Assembly (NCBI RefSeq): GCF_000767465.1
Contig: NZ_CP009292.1
Location: 558,001 to 622,000, forward strand
Length of the DNA stretch: 64,000 bases
Direction of reading: 5' to 3'
From: Novosphingobium pentaromativorans US6-1
Lineage (GTDB): Bacteria > Pseudomonadota > Alphaproteobacteria > Sphingomonadales > Sphingomonadaceae
The position numbers were made by a program, and so were the translations under genes. Below the pieces are notes generated by a model, which saw only the letters and a list, made by a program, of their open reading frames with translations, was not told where the DNA came from and did no database searches. Shown here piece by piece: positions 36,367 through 45,005 of the stretch. Each line of letters begins with the position of its first letter. Position 1 is the stretch's first letter.

Positions 36367-37272
36367 ATGAAAAGATTGCCTCCTCTGAATGCTTTGCGGG
36401 CCTTTGAGGCTGCCGGCAGATTGCGGTCCATCAGACGCGCGGCCGAAGAACTGAATGTCACGCCCGGCGCCGTCAGCAGACAGGTGCAGAGCCTTGAAAT
36501 ATTCCTGGGCCAGCAGATGTTCCGCCGCGACCCCCGCGAGATCGTGCTGACCGCAGAAGGTGAGCAGTATCTTGCCACGATCAGCCGTTGTCTGGATGAA
36601 ATCCGCGATGCGACGGAGTATCTTTGCGGACCGCAGGTCGGGCAGGTCCTGAGAATCAGAAGCTACATGACTTTCGCGATGCGCTGGCTGATTCCGCGCA
36701 TCGGCAATTTCCAGGAAATGAACCCGGATGTCGAGATCCGGATCACGACCTCGAACGATCCTGTCGACTTCGAGCGCGAGAGCGTCGATGCCGCCGTCCG
36801 TCTCGGCGACGGTGACTGGCCCGACCTGGCGGTCGAACGCCTGATGGACAATTGCCTGACGCCGGTTTGCAGCCCCGCGTACCTCGAAGAACACCCGATT
36901 TCGTGTGTTGCGGATCTTGCCGGCAAGACCTTGCTGCACTCCACCGTGCGAGCGCACGATTGGCAGCAGTGGAACGAGAAGCACGGCAACCCCTCGATCG
37001 ATCCTTTCTCCGGCTTCAAATATGCGAGCTCGGCCCTCGCCTACCAGGCGTCCATGGAAGGCCACGGGATCGCCATCGCGCAATTGGGGTTGATCCAGTC
37101 GGATCTTGCAGCCGGGCGGCTGGTCAGGCCTTTGCCCGAGGTCCTCAACATGGGCGATTTCACCTATTACCTGGTCTATCCCAAGAACCGGACGCGCAAT
37201 CCCTCGTTTCGCAAGTTTCGGGAATGGCTCGAGGCTGAAATCGCGTCGACGCACGCGACCGACGAGAAATAA
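36367..37272 (+). CDS. LysR-family regulator (GcvA-like)
   Basis: A 301-aa regulator. MKRLPPLNALRAFEAAGRLRSIRRAAEELNVTPGAVSRQVQSLE is the DNA-binding start typical of the GcvA/AmpR branch. The rest is the periplasmic-binding-protein-like effector domain. I chose ATG 36367; a TTG at 36331 is also in frame. It is divergent from the DUF35-thiolase operon, so it likely controls that operon from the about 120-base spacer. Confidence 0.9.
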   Translation: MKRLPPLNALRAFEAAGRLRSIRRAAEELNVTPGAVSRQVQSLEIFLGQQMFRRDPREIVLTAEGEQYLATISRCLDEIRDATEYLCGPQVGQVLRIRSYMTFAMRWLIPRIGNFQEMNPDVEIRITTSNDPVDFERESVDAAVRLGDGDWPDLAVERLMDNCLTPVCSPAYLEEHPISCVADLAGKTLLHSTVRAHDWQQWNEKHGNPSIDPFSGFKYASSALAYQASMEGHGIAIAQLGLIQSDLAAGRLVRPLPEVLNMGDFTYYLVYPKNRTRNPSFRKFREWLEAEIASTHATDEK

Positions 37273-37277
37273 TCGGT

Positions 37278-37311
37278 TTGCCGCACCGCTGCGATGATAG
37301 CGGTGCGGCAA
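37278..37311. terminator. Bidirectional terminator hairpin
   Basis: A perfect 13-bp inverted repeat (TTGCCGCACCGCT at 37278-37290 and its complement at 37299-37311) with an 8-base loop. It lies between the converging LysR and metallo-hydrolase genes. Short T-rich stretches follow on both strands. Confidence 0.75.
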
Positions 37312-37324
37312 GCCTTTCCTAAAT

Positions 37325-38281
37325 TCAGTACTTGTCCAGGTCTTCGGAAAAGACGACCGGTCCATCGTAATATTGCGAAATCAGCTTGCGATAGGCGATC
37401 TCATCGTCCGGCGTCACGGTTCCGGGCACGATGTGCGTCAGAGCTACGGCCTTCACGCCAGCAGCCTTCGCGAGTTTGCCGACTTCCTCATAAGGCATGT
37501 GCTGCGTTTCCTGATGTTCGATGAGGTGCTGCATCGTCTGCGGATCGATGTCGGGACGCAGCTGCTTCATCATCGCGACAATCTTCGGCACGTCGATGAC
37601 CTCTGAAACAAGCAGGTCTGCGCCTTTTGCAAGCCGTTCGACATTGGTGCTAGGGCCGGTATCACCGGTATAGACGATCGACCGGTCAGGTAGGTCGAAG
37701 CGCAAGGCCAGCGACTTGTACTTGCGATCCTGCTCGCTACCGGGAGCGAAAGTGTAGTGGGTATTCTGCGCCGCAGTGACCTTCGCATCACCGATCGTAA
37801 CGACTGAACCATCGGTGATCTCGACGACCTTGATCGTGTCGCGCGGATCTGCAACCTTTTCACCGGGAACGCCGAAGCCGGCGGCGGCAAAGGGCTTCAT
37901 GGCTTCGAGCAGGCCATTGACGAAATCAACCGTGCCGGGAGGTCCATAGACCGTTATCACTTCCGGAAAATTGCTCTGATAATGCAGGGATAATATGCCC
38001 ATCGCGCCTGCGGTGTGATCGAAATGCATGTGGCTGAGAAATACAGCACGGACCTTGTCCAGCGGCAGGCCCGCCTTGGCCATCTGCTGGGCCGCCCCGT
38101 CGCCGGTATCGACAAGGATGATGGAGCCATCGTCGAGGACCAGGGCATTGGCGGGCTGCGATCTGTCCGGCCTGGAAAGTGGGCCACCTTGCGTACCCAG
38201 TGTCACGAAAGTGCTGCACCAGCCATTTGACGAAAGTGTCATGGCGCTAACTGCAAGCAATGAAAGCAAGGCCTTGCGCAT
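37325..38281 (-). CDS. Exported metallo-beta-lactamase-fold hydrolase
   Basis: A 318-aa protein with a signal peptide (MRKALLSLLAVSAMTLSSNGWCS), so probably periplasmic. The metal motif SHMHFDHTAG and later segments YTGDTG and TH are typical of RNase Z/arylsulfatase-like metallo-beta-lactamase-fold hydrolases rather than true beta-lactamases. The ATG at 38281 follows AAAGGAGAGGA. It is the last of a minus-strand block and could release an ester- or sulfate-bound substrate. Confidence 0.87.
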   Translation of the reverse strand: MRKALLSLLAVSAMTLSSNGWCSTFVTLGTQGGPLSRPDRSQPANALVLDDGSIILVDTGDGAAQQMAKAGLPLDKVRAVFLSHMHFDHTAGAMGILSLHYQSNFPEVITVYGPPGTVDFVNGLLEAMKPFAAAGFGVPGEKVADPRDTIKVVEITDGSVVTIGDAKVTAAQNTHYTFAPGSEQDRKYKSLALRFDLPDRSIVYTGDTGPSTNVERLAKGADLLVSEVIDVPKIVAMMKQLRPDIDPQTMQHLIEHQETQHMPYEEVGKLAKAAGVKAVALTHIVPGTVTPDDEIAYRKLISQYYDGPVVFSEDLDKY

Positions 38282-38353
38282 TATATTCCTCTCCTTTGGG
38301 GACTCTTGTTTTCGAGCCGTTCTGTCACGGGGTGATATCGCAATGAAGTTCGA

Positions 38354-38812
38354 TCACTCCTGCTCGGGGAATTCCGTTCCATCCTTTCGGCGCCAGCCTT
38401 TGCCGTGGAACAGATGCATATCGATATCCGGATAGTGGCAATCGCCTCTACCATGTGCACCCACAGCCACCAGCGTACAGGGCTGATCGCCTTCATTGAC
38501 CAGCATGTGACCGTTACCGTCGTTCTTGGGGAAGACGGCCATGTCACCGGGAACCATGAGAGTGCGCCCCGTATCGTCAACCAGCGTCGCAGTGCCGGAC
38601 AGCACGACCACGAATTCGTCTTCCTGCTCGTGCCAGTGCCGCTGCGATGACTGCGCGCCCGGTTCGAGCGTCACATGACTTACTCCGAAATCCTCGAACT
38701 TCGCAGCGCTTCCGACACGGCGCGTCCAGCGACCCGCAAACGGTCCGGCGAACTCGGCCGGATACGGCGTACCGTTGCTCGCCGGTATGGTCTCGAGCGC
38801 GATCTTAGGCAT
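38354..38812 (-). CDS. Cupin-fold protein
   Basis: A 152-aa single-domain cupin. The metal-site motif SQRHWHEQEDEFVVVLSGTATL and the second motif with NDGNGHMLVNEG are intact, giving His/Glu ligands. Such proteins act as dioxygenases, isomerases or small sensors. The ATG at 38812 follows AGAGGG; a TTG at 38818 is also possible. It sits between the GMC oxidoreductase and the metallo-hydrolase. Confidence 0.82.
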   Translation of the reverse strand: MPKIALETIPASNGTPYPAEFAGPFAGRWTRRVGSAAKFEDFGVSHVTLEPGAQSSQRHWHEQEDEFVVVLSGTATLVDDTGRTLMVPGDMAVFPKNDGNGHMLVNEGDQPCTLVAVGAHGRGDCHYPDIDMHLFHGKGWRRKDGTEFPEQE

Positions 38813-38841
38813 TGGCAACCCTCTGCTTCACGGCGCCGGTC

Positions 38842-40449
38842 TCAAGCTCGACGTCTGGACGTAATGATATCGGCGGCGCGCCAGGCCATGGCCATGACAC
38901 TGGCGTTGGTACCGGCCGAAACCATGGTCGGCATGACCGAGCAATCGACGACCCGCAAACCGGCAACGCCGCGCACCTTGAGATCGTTGTCGACCACCGA
39001 ATTCTGGTCGGCGCCCATCCGGCACGTTCCTGTCGCGTGATAGACCGGATTCCCGCTGCGAAGCGTGGCATCGACGATCGCCTCGTCACTGTCGATCGCG
39101 CGGCCCGGCGTGGTCTCTTCCGCAAGGTAAGGGGCCAGGGCTGGCTGATCGAACATCCGGCGCATGAACCGAACCATGTCGACGGCGGTACGGCGGTCGT
39201 GCTCGGTGGCGAGGAAGTTCGTGGTAATGTGCGGCTGGACAGCCGGATCCGAAGACGTGATGCCGATCGAGCCGAGGCTTTCGGGCTGCAACTGGTAGAC
39301 CCCGAAATTGATGCCATGATCGGTCTCGAACCGGATAACCCCCGGAGGCGCGCTGCGATCGCGGGAAAACAACCCGCCCACGAAGTGCGCGTCTGCGCGC
39401 TCAAGCCCCTCACGGGTCCGGAAGTTGCCGTGCACTTCGTGCGCGCTTGTCCCCATGACGCCGCCATGGGTAAGCATGTATTGCACCATGTTCTTCACGA
39501 GGCGCCAGCCCGAGAACTGGAGATTGTGGCTCAATGGTTGCTTCAGGCGATACTGCAGCGCACAAAGCCAGTGATCGCGCAGGTTCTGACCGACTTCGCT
39601 TCTTTCAAGCAACAGTTCGACGCCGGCCTCCTTGAGGACCTGGCTATCGCCGATGCCCGACAATTGCAGAAGCTGCGGCGACTGTATCGTGCCGGCACAG
39701 AGGATAACGTCCCCCGTCGTCTCGAAAGTTGCCGGGCCCGAGGGCGTGCGGCACTGGATCCCGCAAGCCGTCGCCCCCTTGAACAGCACTTTCTCGACGA
39801 GAGTCTCCACGACGATATGCAGGTTGGGCCGATGGCGCACGGGGTCGAGGAAGGCCGAAGCTGCGGTGACGCGCCTGCCGTTCTTGATCGTGCGATTGAC
39901 GTATCCCACGCCCTCGATATCCAACCGGTTGATGTCGTCCCGGCGTTCGAGCCCCATGGAAACGCCGGCATCGATCAGCGCATCGCTGAGCCTGCTGTGA
40001 TAGGGGTGGGGCGAGATATGCATCGGCCCACCGGCACCGCGCAGTTCGTCAGCGCCCAGGGCATGGTCCTCCAGCGCGCGAAAGCAGGGCGCCATGGCCT
40101 CCCAGCTCCAGTTCGTCAGACCGCTGGCGGCCCAGCCGTCGAAGTCTTCCGGCTGCGGGCGAAGGTAGAGCGATCCATTCACCGCGCTGCTTCCGCCAAC
40201 CACACGTCCGCGCGGCCATGGCGGCGAATTGTGGCGGGCAGGATCGGCGCTCTCGGTCATGAACCGGCGCACATAAGTGTCCTCGCCCAGCACCTTGCCG
40301 ATGCCTTTCGGCATCGAGATCATCAGCGACTTGGGTTCCGGTCCAGCTTCGACGAGAAGGACACTGACCGCCGGGTCTGCACTCAACCGGTTGGCCAGCA
40401 CACACCCGGCAGATCCGGCACCGACTATGATATAGTCATAAGCTGGCAT
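38842..40449 (-). CDS. GMC-family FAD oxidoreductase (choline dehydrogenase-like)
   Basis: A 535-aa flavoprotein that oxidises alcohols. DYIIVGAGSAGCVLANRLS binds FAD at the N-terminus, and the GMC signature GRVVGGSSAVNGSLY follows. The C-terminal NPVYHATGTCRMG holds the catalytic His. It has no signal peptide. The ATG at 40449 follows GGAGGT. It starts 18 bases after the FAH-family gene stop on the same strand. A long reading frame on the opposite strand is a high-GC shadow. Confidence 0.92.
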   Translation of the reverse strand: MPAYDYIIVGAGSAGCVLANRLSADPAVSVLLVEAGPEPKSLMISMPKGIGKVLGEDTYVRRFMTESADPARHNSPPWPRGRVVGGSSAVNGSLYLRPQPEDFDGWAASGLTNWSWEAMAPCFRALEDHALGADELRGAGGPMHISPHPYHSRLSDALIDAGVSMGLERRDDINRLDIEGVGYVNRTIKNGRRVTAASAFLDPVRHRPNLHIVVETLVEKVLFKGATACGIQCRTPSGPATFETTGDVILCAGTIQSPQLLQLSGIGDSQVLKEAGVELLLERSEVGQNLRDHWLCALQYRLKQPLSHNLQFSGWRLVKNMVQYMLTHGGVMGTSAHEVHGNFRTREGLERADAHFVGGLFSRDRSAPPGVIRFETDHGINFGVYQLQPESLGSIGITSSDPAVQPHITTNFLATEHDRRTAVDMVRFMRRMFDQPALAPYLAEETTPGRAIDSDEAIVDATLRSGNPVYHATGTCRMGADQNSVVDNDLKVRGVAGLRVVDCSVMPTMVSAGTNASVMAMAWRAADIITSRRRA

Positions 40450-40467
40450 TTCCACCTCCGGCCCGGT

Positions 40468-41319
40468 TTACTTGACCGGAACATCGAAGCGGCCAACGCG
40501 CTCGATCGCCACCTGCATGACGTCCCCGGGCACTACCGGACCGACACCGTCGGGCGTTCCCGTCATAATGACGTCTCCCGGTTCGAGCGTATAGAAGCGC
40601 GATGCGAAGGCGATCAGGCCGGGAACCGTCATGAGCAATTCGCTGGTCCGCGAATCCTGGCGGGCTTCTCCATTGACCTCCAGAGACAGGGCGACATTGG
40701 AAGGATCGCCGAATTCGTCGGCCGTCACCATCCAGGGGCCCAGCACCGTATAGCAATCGACCGACTTGCGCAGCGAGCGCTCTTCCGGCCCGCGCACCGT
40801 CATGTCGAGGCCGATCGTGTAACCGGCCACGTGATCCAGGGCATCGGCTTCAGCAATGTGCCGGCCTTGCTTGCCGATGACCACGGCAAGCTCGACCTCG
40901 TGGTCGGTACGGCGCTCGGGAAAGCTGACTGTAACGCCTTCGCTTACGCCGACCACCGAACTGGTCGCCTTGAGAAACAGGCCGATTTCCGCGACGCGCC
41001 TGACCTGCGCCTCGGCGAAAGTCGAAGGGTCGGCTTCCGCTTCCTGCTGGTGGGCCAGGTAATTGACCGGGGCGCCGAGGACCTTTCCGGGATTGCCGAC
41101 GGGCGGATCGAAACGCACGTCAGACACGGCAAACCGAGGTGCGTCCGCCGCAGCGTCACGCATTTTCGGCAGGAGCGTGGCAAGATTGGCGATGACCACG
41201 TCATGCCTGGGGAATGGCGGACGATGCTGCGGCAGGTTCTCGAGCACGTCCGTAACGTCGTAAACCGTTTCGCCTTCGACGACGCCAAGACGCCCATCAT
41301 TGAAATAACAGATCTTCAC
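40468..41319 (-). CDS. Fumarylacetoacetate hydrolase (FAH) family protein
   Basis: A 283-aa hydrolase or decarboxylase of the FAH fold. GAPVNYLAHQQE, the metal-binding region FPERRTDHEVELAVVIGKQG (Glu/Asp ligands) and DVIMTGTPDGVGPV are typical. Members cleave C-C bonds in diketo acids such as fumarylpyruvate or acylpyruvates. The start is GTG 41319 after GAGGAG. With the FAD monooxygenase it suggests an aromatic-ring or diketone breakdown route. Confidence 0.92.
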   Translation of the reverse strand: MKICYFNDGRLGVVEGETVYDVTDVLENLPQHRPPFPRHDVVIANLATLLPKMRDAAADAPRFAVSDVRFDPPVGNPGKVLGAPVNYLAHQQEAEADPSTFAEAQVRRVAEIGLFLKATSSVVGVSEGVTVSFPERRTDHEVELAVVIGKQGRHIAEADALDHVAGYTIGLDMTVRGPEERSLRKSVDCYTVLGPWMVTADEFGDPSNVALSLEVNGEARQDSRTSELLMTVPGLIAFASRFYTLEPGDVIMTGTPDGVGPVVPGDVMQVAIERVGRFDVPVK

Positions 41320-41361
41320 CGCTTCGGCTCCTCTAATTCATTGTATCGGTGAGGGAAACTT

Positions 41362-42579
41362 TCACTCGATTTCTGCGGCTTCGCGCACCGAGTTTATCAT
41401 TGAAGTTTCCATGAGATAGGCCCTGGCGCGAACCGGATCTTCGGCAATGGCCCGTTGCTCGTCCAGATTCTGGCGTCGCACGACAGGATCGCGCTCCTCC
41501 AGCATGCGCTTGTTGCGAATGCTCATGGCCTGAATATGCTTGTGATGAATTGGCCGCCGCTGCCGGTCGTAGCGATCGAACAATTCGACGGAATCGGCAC
41601 CGTTATGCCAGATCTCGATAAGTTTCGCCGAAATGTTCACCGCATCGTGGATCCCGCTGTTGAGACCCAGGCCACCAAGGGGGTTGTTGGCATGCGCAGC
41701 ATCGCCCGCCACGATCAGGCGATCCCGCGCAAAGCATGTGGCAACCCTCTGATGCACGCGGTAGATCGAATTGTAATGCAGGGGGAATACACCGCCGGGG
41801 GGTTCGGGGTTTGCGCTGCCAAGGATGTGGAACAGCTTCTTCTGCAGGTTTTCCGGCTGCAATTCCTGCTTTTCATCGACCTCCGGGCCGATGGGGTAGA
41901 CGATCCGCCAGATACCGGGCGGGCCCGTATCAGGTACGTGGAATACTGCCGCCCATGCCTCCGGGTCGGAGATATATCCGGCGCCCGCGAAGCCCAGGTC
42001 GTGCAGTTGATAGGAAGTGCTGGTCGCCAGGTAGCGGTCTTCCCAGGTGAAGCCCTCGTAATTGACGCCCATTGCCTCGCGCACGACGCTTCGCACGCCC
42101 TCGCATCCGATTGCGTAGCGCCCCCGGAACGTGTCGCTTGCCGTTTCGACGGTGACGCCGTCGCTGTCCGGATTAACCGCCGTAACGCGTTGCCCGAACT
42201 GGACCTCCACTGACGGCGTGGTCGTCCGGATCAGATCCAGCAGGATCGGAGTGAGGCGATGCTGTTCCAGATGCAGGCGATATGGAAAGCGCGTTTCGTC
42301 TGCCAGCAGGTTCAGGTCGAAATCGGCCACAAGGCCCTCTACCCGGTCCCGCAATTGCCAATGGGCATGCGGTAGCCCGCCCGCTGCGAACATCCGCTCA
42401 GCAGCGCCGAGGCGGTCGAGCATCTCGATCGTCGGAGGATGGAACGCACCTGCACGCAAGTCATGGGTCAGCTGCTGCTCCGCTTCGAGCACCAGCACCG
42501 GAATGTCCGCCATGCCAAGCGACAATGCGGTGGTCAGACCGGTCGGCCCGGCCCCTATGATAATTATGGGATCAGCCAA
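41362..42579 (-). CDS. FAD-dependent aromatic hydroxylase-type monooxygenase
   Basis: A 405-aa flavoprotein of the PheA/TfdB/MhpA type. The FAD motif IIIGAGPTGLTTALSLG is at the start. The second FAD motif DRLIVAGDAAHANNPLGGLGLNSGIHDAVN lies in the last third. The family hydroxylates phenols or related rings with NAD(P)H. It starts with TTG 42579 after AGAGGAAA. Length is short compared with the 540-600-aa members because the thioredoxin-like tail is absent. Confidence 0.9.
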   Translation of the reverse strand: MADPIIIIGAGPTGLTTALSLGMADIPVLVLEAEQQLTHDLRAGAFHPPTIEMLDRLGAAERMFAAGGLPHAHWQLRDRVEGLVADFDLNLLADETRFPYRLHLEQHRLTPILLDLIRTTTPSVEVQFGQRVTAVNPDSDGVTVETASDTFRGRYAIGCEGVRSVVREAMGVNYEGFTWEDRYLATSTSYQLHDLGFAGAGYISDPEAWAAVFHVPDTGPPGIWRIVYPIGPEVDEKQELQPENLQKKLFHILGSANPEPPGGVFPLHYNSIYRVHQRVATCFARDRLIVAGDAAHANNPLGGLGLNSGIHDAVNISAKLIEIWHNGADSVELFDRYDRQRRPIHHKHIQAMSIRNKRMLEERDPVVRRQNLDEQRAIAEDPVRARAYLMETSMINSVREAAEIE

Positions 42580-42654
42580 GACTGATTTCCTCTCACCTGT
42601 TTTAGCGGCTGCCTTGCAGGATGAGCCGAGGCCCGCCGCGCTTGTTTCTGTGGG

Positions 42655-43602
42655 TCAATGCCCGGGCAGGAATTGCGGCACATCGCGACCGTTGACAAAG
42701 TCGATGATCGCGTCGGCCGCGGCGGTAGCGAACTGGTCGTACATCTCATCGGTCGGCCAGCCCAGATGGGGCGTCAGCACGGTATTGGGCAGGCCGCGCA
42801 GCGGATGATCTTCAGCAAGTGGCTCGCTTTCGAATACGTCCAGCGCGGCACCGGCGATACCCCCCGCCCGCAAAACGTCGACCAGGGCCGCCTCGTCGAT
42901 AATGGCCCCGCGAGCCGTATTCACCAGATAAGCCGTCGGCTTCATGAGGCCAAGCAACTCCCGGCTTATCATTCCGGTCGTCTGCGGACTGAGCGTCGCA
43001 TGAATGGAAACCACGTCGCTTTCGGCCATGAGCGCCTCAAGCGTACGGTATTCGCAATTTTCCGCCGCGGCAGTTTCGGGAGTCAGGCGCGAGCCCCATG
43101 CGAGCACACGCATTCCGAAGACCTGCGCGATGCGCGCAACGAACTTGCCGATATTGCCCAGCCCGACGATGCCGAGCGTCTTGCCGCGCAGGACGCGCGT
43201 CATCGGCATGGGCCATTCACCCCTGCGCATCGCCTGGTCGGTAGCCGGGATCTGACGCATGATCGCCATCATCAGTCCGAATGCCAGCTCGCCCGCGGCG
43301 CCGCAAAAGCCCCCGGTCGCCTTGGCAATGACCAATCCGCGCTCTTGCGCTGCGGCGAGGTCAATATGGTAGGCATGGTTGCCTGTCTGGGCGATGATCC
43401 GGGCATCGGGCAAACGGGCAATATAGTCTGCCGTAAGCTTGGTGCGTTCGCGCGTTGCCACGATCGCTTCGTAGCCCCGCAACGCCTCAGGTCCGGCGAG
43501 GGGCTCGGTGAAGATCGTAACCTCGCCGATTTCCTTCAGTCTTTTCACGCCATCCGTTTCGGCATAGGCGCAGTGAAAGTCGTCGAGAAAAGCAATCTTC
43601 AA
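42655..43602 (-). CDS. D-2-hydroxyacid dehydrogenase family protein
   Basis: A 315-aa NAD-dependent dehydrogenase. The coenzyme motif LGIVGLGNIGKFVARI lies in the middle, and the catalytic His in LPNTVLTPHLGW near the end. TTG 43602 follows GGGGAGGAC at ideal spacing; the open frame continues upstream without a better start. It interconverts a 2-oxo acid and a D-2-hydroxy acid. First gene of the minus-strand FAD monooxygenase/FAH/GMC block. Confidence 0.9.
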   Translation of the reverse strand: MKIAFLDDFHCAYAETDGVKRLKEIGEVTIFTEPLAGPEALRGYEAIVATRERTKLTADYIARLPDARIIAQTGNHAYHIDLAAAQERGLVIAKATGGFCGAAGELAFGLMMAIMRQIPATDQAMRRGEWPMPMTRVLRGKTLGIVGLGNIGKFVARIAQVFGMRVLAWGSRLTPETAAAENCEYRTLEALMAESDVVSIHATLSPQTTGMISRELLGLMKPTAYLVNTARGAIIDEAALVDVLRAGGIAGAALDVFESEPLAEDHPLRGLPNTVLTPHLGWPTDEMYDQFATAAADAIIDFVNGRDVPQFLPGH

Positions 43603-43954
43603 CTTGTCCTCCCCAGAAGTCCCGTATGCCGCGTTATCTCTCAGCTGGCCGCTGCGCCGGCAACCGAAGTTAGCGTATAGCGACGTTGCGTTTTCGTCAC
43701 GTAGGAGACGATGTGACAACTTTCGCGGCACGGTGTTGAGAATGACTCAACGATCGGTATGAACCAGGCGAGCCCCCGCCTGGCTGGTCAAGCCATCGCG
43801 CACCCGCGCGCAAGACGGCGGACATTCGGCAAGACCCGGAATTGCAGGCAGCGCAGGAAAGACCCGATGCCTCTGCCGAGAGACGGCAGCGGCCAGTAAT
43901 CCCCTGCCGAGAGAGTGGCAATGCATTGCCCTCGCCCGCCATTGCAACCAAAGC

Positions 43955-43982
43955 GTGACTGGACGAGCGGTGGGCCAGTCAC
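43955..43982. repeat. Perfect 8-bp inverted repeat upstream of tetR
   Basis: GTGACTGG (43955-43962) and CCAGTCAC (43975-43982) with a 12-base spacer, just before the TetR start. It may be part of the promoter-operator region. Confidence 0.5.
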
Positions 43983-43986
43983 TATG

Positions 43987-43998
43987 TACCAATCGGTA
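43987..43998. promoter_or_regulatory. Candidate TetR operator at the tetR start
   Basis: TACCAATCGGTA is a 12-bp palindrome with one mismatched pair. Its last base is the A of the tetR start codon. A related palindrome (TACCGATCAGTA) lies upstream of the efflux operon at 44719-44730. Confidence 0.55.
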
Positions 43999-44609
43999 TG
44001 GAATGCTCACCCTCAACCAAAACACGCGGCCGCCCGCGGGAGTTCGATCCCGAGGAAGCGCTGGCCAGCGCACTTCGCGTGTTCTGGAAGCACGGGTATG
44101 AAGGGGCATCCATGGCCGAACTCACCGAGGCCATGGGGATCACCAAGCCCAGCCTCTACGCCTGCTTCGGCAACAAGGAGGCCCTCTTCAAGAAAGCCCT
44201 CGATCTCTATGAGCGCGACAAGCTCTGCTACATCAAGAGCTCGCTTGAGGCGCCGACGGCCCGTGAAGTTGCCGACCGCTTGCTGCGCGGTGCCGTCAGG
44301 ACCCATTGCGGCGACATCGATCCGCAGGGTTGCCTCGGCGTGATCAGTTCGGTGGCCTGCACCACCGAGGCTGAATCGATCCGCAAGGATGTCCTGGCCC
44401 GGCGCCTTTCATCCGAGGAGGCCGTGGCCTCACGCTTCGAGCAAGCCAGAGCTGAAGGCGACCTTCCGGACAGCGTCGAGCCACGGGCCTTGGCGCAATT
44501 CCTGATGACTGTCCTGCAAGGCATGTCGGTAAAGGCGCAAGTCGGCGCGACCCGCGCGGAACTGGATGCGATCGCCGACACGTTCATGGCGATCTGGCCC
44601 AAACGCTGA
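43998..44609 (+). CDS. TetR/AcrR-family regulator
   Basis: A 203-aa repressor. After a short basic tail, RGRPREFDPEEALASALRVFWKHGYEGASMAELTEAMGITKPSLYACFGNKEALFKKAL is the TetR helix-turn-helix. The rest is the ligand-binding helical domain with Cys residues typical of this subgroup. No Shine-Dalgarno sequence precedes the ATG at 43998, and an operator-like palindrome touches it, so the transcript may be leaderless. It lies ahead of the RND operon in the same direction and is its likely regulator. Confidence 0.9.
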   Translation: MECSPSTKTRGRPREFDPEEALASALRVFWKHGYEGASMAELTEAMGITKPSLYACFGNKEALFKKALDLYERDKLCYIKSSLEAPTAREVADRLLRGAVRTHCGDIDPQGCLGVISSVACTTEAESIRKDVLARRLSSEEAVASRFEQARAEGDLPDSVEPRALAQFLMTVLQGMSVKAQVGATRAELDAIADTFMAIWPKR

Positions 44610-44718
44610 ACGTCCCCATTGGGGAGACAGTCCTTTGCCGGCCCTTCTGTGGTCAGGCCGACATGAGACCGCGCGCAGCGCCTTTCACGTTAAGCTTGCC
44701 GGTCCCAAAGGAATAATT

Positions 44719-44730
44719 TACCGATCAGTA
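44719..44730. promoter_or_regulatory. Candidate TetR operator before the RND promoter
   Basis: TACCGATCAGTA, an imperfect 12-bp palindrome, lies 10 bases before the -35 box of the efflux promoter. It matches the site at the tetR start in 10 of 12 positions. Confidence 0.55.
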
Positions 44731-44732
44731 CA

Positions 44733-44759
44733 CAATGCGCTTGACGAATTTGCGCATTG
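44733..44759. repeat. Inverted repeat straddling the -35 box
   Basis: CAATGCGC (44733-44740) and GCGCATTG (44752-44759) are perfect complements separated by 11 bases that contain the TTGACG box. A second operator or a hairpin over the promoter are both possible. Confidence 0.55.
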
Positions 44760-44768
44760 CAATATATA
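44741..44768 (+). promoter_or_regulatory. Promoter of the RND efflux operon
   Basis: TTGACG (44741-44746), a 16-base spacer and TATATA (44763-44768) make a good sigma-70-type promoter. It leaves a leader of about 300 bases before the first large gene. Confidence 0.65.
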
Positions 44769-44819
44769 CCACGCAGTACAGAACGTATCCATCTAACTCA
44801 CCACTGTAAAGGAAGTCTG

Positions 44820-44855
44820 ATGACTGCAACTGCCTGGCCGGTTCCCACCGGCTGA
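44820..44855 (+). CDS. Leader ORF of 11 codons
   Basis: ATG at 44820, preceded by AAGGAAG, encodes MTATAWPVPTG and stops. A small hairpin (GCCGGT/ACCGGC) lies within its end. It is the only short frame with a good ribosome site in the efflux leader and could be a regulatory leader peptide. There is no evidence that it is made. Confidence 0.35.
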   Translation: MTATAWPVPTG

Positions 44856-44874
44856 GTCCCGGTGCCCTCCGCTA

Positions 44875-44889
44875 CCCCCCCCCCCCCCC
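44875..44889 (+). repeat. Run of 15 C
   Basis: An uninterrupted C tract in the leader between the small ORF and the hairpins. Such runs slip in replication and are also a common sequencing or assembly error, so the length is uncertain. Confidence 0.7.
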
Positions 44890-44979
44890 GCGGAAGGCCT
44901 CCGACATTTTGAACCTGAGCCAACCGCCAATACGGGCACGCCTGCCCGTCTGCGCGCAAGGCTGAATGCATTTAAGTTT

Positions 44980-45001
44980 CCCGGCCCCCCTTTGCGCCGG
45001 G
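44980..45001 (+). promoter_or_regulatory. Leader hairpin 1
   Basis: CCCGGC (44980-44985) pairs with GCCGGG (44996-45001) over a 10-base loop. It directly precedes the larger hairpin. Confidence 0.4.
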
Positions 45002-45005
45002 AACG

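Noticed and set aside
38812-41352. An 846-codon open frame on the plus strand
   Set aside because: It is antisense to the GMC oxidoreductase and FAH genes, which have clear motifs. Long antisense frames are common in such GC-rich DNA, and the translation has no recognisable domain.
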